Source: Actinomycetes bacterium
Lineage (GTDB): Bacteria; Actinomycetota; Actinomycetes; Mycobacteriales; Micromonosporaceae
Length of the DNA: 10,016 bases
Assembly (NCBI GenBank): GCA_023437285.1
Contig: JAEZGP010000797.1
Span: forward strand, 1 to 10,016
Direction: 5' to 3'
Numbering within the stretch: the stretch's first letter is position 1; each line of letters opens with the position of its first letter. Below the pieces are notes generated by a model, which was not told the DNA's origin, did no database searches, and worked only from the letters and a program-made list of their open reading frames with translations. Shown piece after piece: positions 5,596-10,016 of the stretch. The position numbers and the translations under genes were made by a program.

Positions 5596-8457
5596 ATGAG
5601 CGACTCCGAGGCCGGCGCCTACACCGACAGCGCGCTGCCGTTGGCCGACCGGGTCAACGACCTGATCTCCAGGCTCACGCTCGACGAGAAGCTCGCCCTG
5701 CTGCACCAGCACCAACCCGCCATCGACCGGCTGGGCGTCAGCCCGTTCCGCACCGGCACCGAGGCGCTGCACGGGCTGGCCTGGCAGGGCGAGGCGACCG
5801 TCTTCCCGCAGGCCGTGGGGCTCGGCGCGACCTGGGACCTCGACCTCGTTCGCCGCGTCGGCGAGGCCGTCGGCGACGAGGTGCGCGGCCTGCACCACAA
5901 GGACCCCGAACGGGCCAGCCTCAACGTCTGGGCCCCCGTGGTCAACCAGCTGCGCGATCCGCGCTGGGGCCGCAACGAGGAGGGCTACGCCGAGGACCCC
6001 CTGCTCACCGGCGCCATGGGCACCGCCTACTCGCGCGGCCTGCGCGGCGACCATCCCGTCTACCTCAAGACCGCGCCGACGCTCAAGCACTTCCTCGGCT
6101 ACAACAACGAGACCCGCCGCGACCGGACGTCGAGCAACCTCAGCCCGCGCGTGCTGCACGAATACGAGTTGCCGCCGTTCCGGGCGCCGCTCGCCGCCGG
6201 CGCGGCGGTCGGCGTCATGGCGTCGTACAACCTGGTCAACAACCGGCCCGCCCACCTCAGCCCGCTCATCAACGACGTGCTGCGCACCTGGACCAGCGAC
6301 GACATTCTCGTGGTCAGCGATGCGCAGGCACCGTCCAACGTGGTCGAGTCGCAGGGCTACTACCCCGACCACGCGGCCGCCACGGCCGCGCTGCTCAAGG
6401 CGGGCGTCGACAGCTTCACCGACAACGACGTCAAGTCGGAGATCACCATCGCCCGCGCCGCCGAGGCCCTGGCGCGAGGCCTGATCACCGAGGCCGACCT
6501 GGACACGGCGCTGCGGCACATCTTCGCCATCCGGTTGCGGCTCGGCGAGTTCGACCCCGGCGGGGCCAACCCGTACGCGGCGATCACCGCCGACGTCATC
6601 AACTGCGCCGAGCACCAGCGCCTGGCCCGCGAGGCCGCCCGCGCCGCCATCGTGCTGCTCAAGAACGAGGCCGACGTCCTGCCGCTGGCCGCGCCGACGA
6701 CGGTGGCCGTGCTCGGGCCGCTGTCCGATGTGCTCTTCGAGGACTGGTACAGCGGGACGCTGCCGTACTCGTCGACCGCGCGGCGCGGCCTCGCCGACCG
6801 CCTGGGCGACGCCGTCGTGCGCCACGAGGACGGCGTCGACCGGGTCGTGCTGCGCGAGGCGGCCGGCGACCGGTTCGTCACCGCCGCCACGCACGCCGAC
6901 GGCGCCCCGCTGCGGCTGGCCGCCGGCCCGGACGAGTTCGACATGTTCGACTGGGGCGACGGGGTCTACGCGCTGCGCGCCGTGGCCAACGGCCGGCACG
7001 TCACCGTGGTCGACGCCGAGGGCGCCCCGCTGGTCAACAACCAGCCCGGCCCGAACGGCTGGGTCGTGCGCGAGACGTTCCGCATCGCCGAGCGGCCCGA
7101 CGGCGCGCTGGTGCTCAGGCACGTGGCGACCGGCCGGTACGTGGCCGCCGCCCCGGACGGTTCCCTCGGCGCGACCGCCGAGACGCCCGCCGACGCGCTC
7201 GGGCTCAGCATCGAGACCGTCCACTCGGGCGTCGACGCGGCCGTCGACGCGGCCCGCGAGGCCGACGTCGCGATCGTCGTGCTCGGCAACCACCCGATGG
7301 TCAACGGCCGCGAGTGCGAGGACCGGGTCGACCTCGACCTGCCGCCCACCCAGCAGCGCCTCATCGAGGCCGTGCACGCCGCCAACCCGTCGACCGTACT
7401 CGTGCTGACCAGCAGTTACCCGTACGCGATCGGGTGGGCCGACGAGCACGTGCCCGCCATCGTGTGGTCGGCGCACGGCGGCCAGGAGTTCGGCAACGCG
7501 CTCGCCGAGATCCTCCTCGGCGACGCGAGCCCGTCCGGCCGGCTCCCCCAGACCTGGTACCGCGACGACGCCGACCTGCCCGACCTGCTCGACTACGACA
7601 TCATCGCCAGCGACGCGACCTACCTGTACTTCCGGGGCACGCCGCTGTACCCGTTCGGCCACGGCCTGACCTACAGCCGCGTCGAATACCGCGACCTGCG
7701 CGTAAGCTCCGCAACGCTGGACGCCGACGGCGAGGTCACCGTGACCGTCGAGGTCGTCAACACCGGGGAGTACGAGGTCGACGAGGTGGTGCAGCTCTAC
7801 ACCCACCAGCAGCGCTCACGGGTCAAGCTGCCGGTGCGGCAGCTGCGCGGCTTCGCGAAGGTGCGCCTCGCGCCGGCCGCGTCGGCCACTGTCACCCTGC
7901 CGCTGCGCGCCGCCGACCTGGCCTTCTGGGACGTCACCCAGGGCCGCATGGTGGTCGAGGACGCCCGGCACACGGTCCTGGTGGGCGCCTCGGCCACGGA
8001 CGTGCGGGCCACCACGGTCGTCGACGTGCGCGGCGAGCACATCGCCCCCCGCGCCGTGACCGGCCGGTCGCTGCGGGCCGTCGACCACGACGACTACTGC
8101 GGCGTCGCACTGGTCGACGAGTCCACGGTGACCGGCGACGCGGTCCGGGCCGTGGAGCCGGGCGGTTGGATCACCTTCGACGGCGTGGACCTCGGCCGGG
8201 GCGTACGGACGGTCGGGGCCCGGGTCGCCCAGGCCGTCGACAGCGCCGGCACCATCACGCTGCGCGTCGACGACCCGGTGCGCGGCCAGGTGGTCGCGAC
8301 CCTCACCGTCCCGCCGACCGGCAGCGAGTACGCCTGGGCGGAGGTGTCCGCGCCGGCCGCCGACGCCACCGGCATCCGCGACCTGTACCTGATCTTCGAC
8401 GCGCCGGGCACCCGGATCGCGGAGCTGAGGTTCGACGGACCGGGAGCCGAGGCATAG
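5596..8457 (+). CDS. Glycoside hydrolase family 3 enzyme (beta-glucosidase/beta-xylosidase-like) with trefoil-like insert and CBM6-like domain
   Basis: A 953-aa exo-acting beta-glycosidase that would release terminal sugars from imported oligosaccharides. The GH3 N-terminal barrel spans about 15-340, with TEALHG, KHFLGYNNE (K164-H165) and VVSDAQ, where D242 is the expected nucleophile. The GH3 C-terminal domain starts near LLKNE (354-358). It is interrupted at about 414-542 by an insert with three repeats, GDRFVTA (424-430), NGRHVTV (465-471) and TGRYVAA (512-518), resembling a fascin-like beta-trefoil. It resumes with ADVAIVVLGN and ECEDRVDLDLP; E573 is the candidate acid/base by analogy with GEGYDR-type motifs. 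YPFGHGLTYS (685-694) leads into a fibronectin-III-like domain (about 703-800). A CBM6-like module follows (about 825-950: GGWITF at 856-861, W914, RDLYLIFD). No signal peptide is visible, so it appears cytoplasmic. ATG is preceded by AAGGG at 9 nt. Glucosidase versus xylosidase cannot be settled. Confidence 0.93.
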   Translation: MSDSEAGAYTDSALPLADRVNDLISRLTLDEKLALLHQHQPAIDRLGVSPFRTGTEALHGLAWQGEATVFPQAVGLGATWDLDLVRRVGEAVGDEVRGLHHKDPERASLNVWAPVVNQLRDPRWGRNEEGYAEDPLLTGAMGTAYSRGLRGDHPVYLKTAPTLKHFLGYNNETRRDRTSSNLSPRVLHEYELPPFRAPLAAGAAVGVMASYNLVNNRPAHLSPLINDVLRTWTSDDILVVSDAQAPSNVVESQGYYPDHAAATAALLKAGVDSFTDNDVKSEITIARAAEALARGLITEADLDTALRHIFAIRLRLGEFDPGGANPYAAITADVINCAEHQRLAREAARAAIVLLKNEADVLPLAAPTTVAVLGPLSDVLFEDWYSGTLPYSSTARRGLADRLGDAVVRHEDGVDRVVLREAAGDRFVTAATHADGAPLRLAAGPDEFDMFDWGDGVYALRAVANGRHVTVVDAEGAPLVNNQPGPNGWVVRETFRIAERPDGALVLRHVATGRYVAAAPDGSLGATAETPADALGLSIETVHSGVDAAVDAAREADVAIVVLGNHPMVNGRECEDRVDLDLPPTQQRLIEAVHAANPSTVLVLTSSYPYAIGWADEHVPAIVWSAHGGQEFGNALAEILLGDASPSGRLPQTWYRDDADLPDLLDYDIIASDATYLYFRGTPLYPFGHGLTYSRVEYRDLRVSSATLDADGEVTVTVEVVNTGEYEVDEVVQLYTHQQRSRVKLPVRQLRGFAKVRLAPAASATVTLPLRAADLAFWDVTQGRMVVEDARHTVLVGASATDVRATTVVDVRGEHIAPRAVTGRSLRAVDHDDYCGVALVDESTVTGDAVRAVEPGGWITFDGVDLGRGVRTVGARVAQAVDSAGTITLRVDDPVRGQVVATLTVPPTGSEYAWAEVSAPAADATGIRDLYLIFDAPGTRIAELRFDGPGAEA

Positions 8458-9512
8458 TGTCGGCCCCGCGCACCCGACCGCCCCGCGGCGCCATGGTGAC
8501 GATCACGGACGTGGCCCGCCACGCCGGCGTGGCCCCGAGCACGGTGTCCTATGTGCTCAGCGGCAAGCGCGCCATCTCGTCGACGACCCGCCAGCGGGTG
8601 CTGTCGAGCATCCGGGTGCTGGGCTACCACCCGCACGCCGGGGCGCGGTCGCTCGCCAGCAACCGGTCCAACGTCATCGCCCTGGTGCTGCCGTTGCGCT
8701 CGGGCATGCACCTGCCCGTACTCATGCAGTTCGCCATCGCGGTGGTCACCACCGCCCGCCAGTACGACCACGATGTCCTGCTGGTCACCGCCGACGAGGG
8801 CCCCGACGGGCTGCGCCGCGTCGCCGCCAGCGCGATGGTCGACGCGATCGTCCTCATGGACGTCGAACTGCACGACACCCGGGTGCCGATGCTGCGCGAG
8901 CTGGACCGACCCAGCGTGCTCATCGGGTTCCCCGCCGAGCCCGCCGGGCTGACGTGCGTCGACCTGGACTTCTTCCAGGCGGGTGCGGCATGCGTGGAGC
9001 ACCTGGCCAGCCTCGGTCACCGCAACGTCGCCCTGCTCGGCGCGCCGCCGGCCGTGTACGAGCGCGGTACGGGGTTCGCGCAGCGCACCCGGGCAGGGTT
9101 CCTTGACGCCGCCGACCGGCTGGGGCTGAGCGGCATCGCGATCGCCTGCGAGGAGGGCACCGACCAGGTCGCCGCGTCCGTACACACCCTGCTCACCCGC
9201 CACCCCGAGGTCACCGGCCTGGTGGTGCACAACGAGGCCGCGGTCGGCAACATCATGGCCGCGCTCGCCGCGCACGACCGGCGGGTGCCCGACGACCTGT
9301 CGGTCGTGGCGATCTGCCCCGACGAGGTCGCCGAACGCACCCAGCCGGCCCTGTCGTCGGTGCTGATCCCCGCCGAGGAGGTCGGGGCCCAGTCGGTCAG
9401 CCTGCTCATGCGCAAGCTCGAGGGCGACATCGTGCCGGACGCCAGCCTGCTGGCGCCGCGGCTGACCGTACGCGGCAGCACCGCCGCGCTGCCGGCCGAC
9501 CACGTTCGGTAA
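8457..9512 (+). CDS. LacI-family transcriptional regulator
   Basis: Sugar-responsive repressor, 351 aa from GTG 8457. The LacI helix-turn-helix is at about 16-40 (ITDVARHAGVAPSTVSYVL), followed by the hinge helix ARSLAS (63-68) and a periplasmic-binding-protein-like effector domain (about 73-340; landmarks GHRNVALLGAP, VPDDLSVVAI). The usual FDD near the end of this domain is replaced by ICPDE. Start: the GH3 stop TAG and this GTG share one base (TAGTG), with GAGG 4 nt and GGGAG 10 nt upstream, so translational coupling is likely. ATG at 8493 would still preserve the whole HTH but has no ribosome site. It probably binds the TCGAAGCGCTTCGA-type dyads upstream of GH3 and so controls GH3 and itself; it could also be responsive to a GH3 product. 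Regulation is inferred. Confidence 0.93.
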   Translation: MSAPRTRPPRGAMVTITDVARHAGVAPSTVSYVLSGKRAISSTTRQRVLSSIRVLGYHPHAGARSLASNRSNVIALVLPLRSGMHLPVLMQFAIAVVTTARQYDHDVLLVTADEGPDGLRRVAASAMVDAIVLMDVELHDTRVPMLRELDRPSVLIGFPAEPAGLTCVDLDFFQAGAACVEHLASLGHRNVALLGAPPAVYERGTGFAQRTRAGFLDAADRLGLSGIAIACEEGTDQVAASVHTLLTRHPEVTGLVVHNEAAVGNIMAALAAHDRRVPDDLSVVAICPDEVAERTQPALSSVLIPAEEVGAQSVSLLMRKLEGDIVPDASLLAPRLTVRGSTAALPADHVR

Positions 9513-9566
9513 CGTGCCGGCCGGGAGCGAGCGGAACCCACCGTTCGCATGGCGGAGGTGACGGGT

Positions 9567-10016
9567 ATGACCGCGGCCCTGTCGGCCCTGATGCCGGCCC
9601 TCGACGCCGTCGAGGGGACGGTGTCGGTCTGGTGCGGCCCGCCGGGCGGCCCGCCCGCGCTCGCGCGGCTCGTCGACACCCCGCACTACGCGGCGAGCAC
9701 CATGAAGGGCGCCGTGCTCGCCGCCGCGTACCGGCTGGCCGAAACCGGCCGGCTCGACCTCGACGCCGCCGTGCCGGTCGGCAACGAGTTCGCCTCGGCC
9801 GCGCCGGGGGCGCCGACGTTCGGCTGCACCGAGCGCTACGACAACGACCCCGCCGTGTGGGCCGCGCTCGGCACCGAGGTGCCGCTGCGCTGGCTCGCCG
9901 ACCGGATGATCACGCGGTCGTCCAACCTGGCCACCAACCTCGTCCTCGACCGGGTCGGTCGCGCCGCGGTGGCCGACGCCTGGCGGGCGGCCGGCGCGCG
10001 GCACAGCGTCGTCGAG
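9567..10016 (+). CDS. Serine beta-lactamase-like hydrolase (partial, runs off window)
   Basis: The first 150 residues of a class A beta-lactamase/penicillin-binding-type serine hydrolase; the 3' end is outside the window. The nucleophile motif SxxK is STMK with S44 and K47, followed by the helix GAVLAAAYRLAETGRLDLD. The second motif SxN is SSN at 118-120, followed by LATNLVLD. The omega-loop Glu and the KTG motif would be beyond the window end. ATG at 9567 is chosen because GGAGG (9554-9558) lies 8 nt upstream; an in-frame ATG at 9549 has no such element. Nothing resembling a signal peptide is visible: the N-terminus MTAALSALMPALDAVEG has no basic region and no long hydrophobic run, so a secreted antibiotic-degrading role is doubtful. 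It starts 54 nt after the LacI gene without a visible terminator, so it may be co-transcribed. Substrate unknown. Confidence 0.85.
   Translation, partial: MTAALSALMPALDAVEGTVSVWCGPPGGPPALARLVDTPHYAASTMKGAVLAAAYRLAETGRLDLDAAVPVGNEFASAAPGAPTFGCTERYDNDPAVWAALGTEVPLRWLADRMITRSSNLATNLVLDRVGRAAVADAWRAAGARHSVVE

Noticed and set aside
5362..7806. An 814-codon open frame on the minus strand opposite GH3
   Set aside because: Low-complexity composition, no ribosome site, and fully overlapped by a well-recognised enzyme gene.
5586..9512. A 1308-codon plus-strand protein ending in the LacI regulator
   Set aside because: Everything before about 8457 is an Arg/Pro-rich off-frame reading of GH3; only the LacI part is real.
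8094..10004. A 636-codon open frame on the minus strand across GH3, LacI and the serine hydrolase
   Set aside because: Antisense shadow; all three plus-strand genes have clear motifs and starts.

Overview
The window looks like a carbohydrate-utilisation locus from a high-GC filamentous actinobacterium. Micromonosporaceae or a relative is my guess, based on very high third-position GC, GTG/TTG starts, the protein families present and the lack of an ABC ATPase in the sugar transporter operon. No RNA gene, CRISPR array or mobile element is visible.

Layout. Minus strand, 3800 down to 22: a three-gene importer operon of the LplA/LplB/LplC (YtcQ/YteP/YtcP) type. It runs solute-binding lipoprotein (3800..2067), an intercistronic GC-rich hairpin (2020..2061), permease 1 (1949..960), then permease 2 (963..22), the last two coupled by an ATGA overlap. 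Positions 3801..4012 form a divergent control region with an AT-rich inverted repeat (3874..3902) that resembles operators of XylR-type ROK repressors. Plus strand: a ROK-family repressor (4013..5227), a hairpin 11 nt after its stop that probably terminates it (5239..5272), and a 368-nt intergenic region with several LacI-type dyads. Next comes a large leaderless glycoside hydrolase family 3 enzyme (5596..8457) with a trefoil-like insert and a C-terminal CBM6-like domain. A LacI-family regulator overlaps it by one base (8457..9512). The last gene is the start of a serine beta-lactamase-like hydrolase that leaves the window at its right end (9567..10016).

Proposed working model (inference). 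The lipoprotein captures an oligosaccharide outside the cell, the two permeases import it using an ATPase encoded elsewhere (MsiK-type, as in Streptomyces), and the cytoplasmic GH3 enzyme trims it. Two repressors of different families may divide control: ROK at the divergent transporter/ROK promoters, LacI at the GH3-lacI unit. The substrate cannot be fixed from sequence. Beta-xylo- or beta-gluco-oligosaccharides are suggested by the GH3 family, the CBM6-like module and the XylR-like operator.

Most of this is a recognisable type of actinobacterial locus. The parts most worth checking are the operator cluster before the GH3 gene, the XylR-like dyad, and the GH3 architecture (trefoil insert plus CBM in an enzyme with no export signal).
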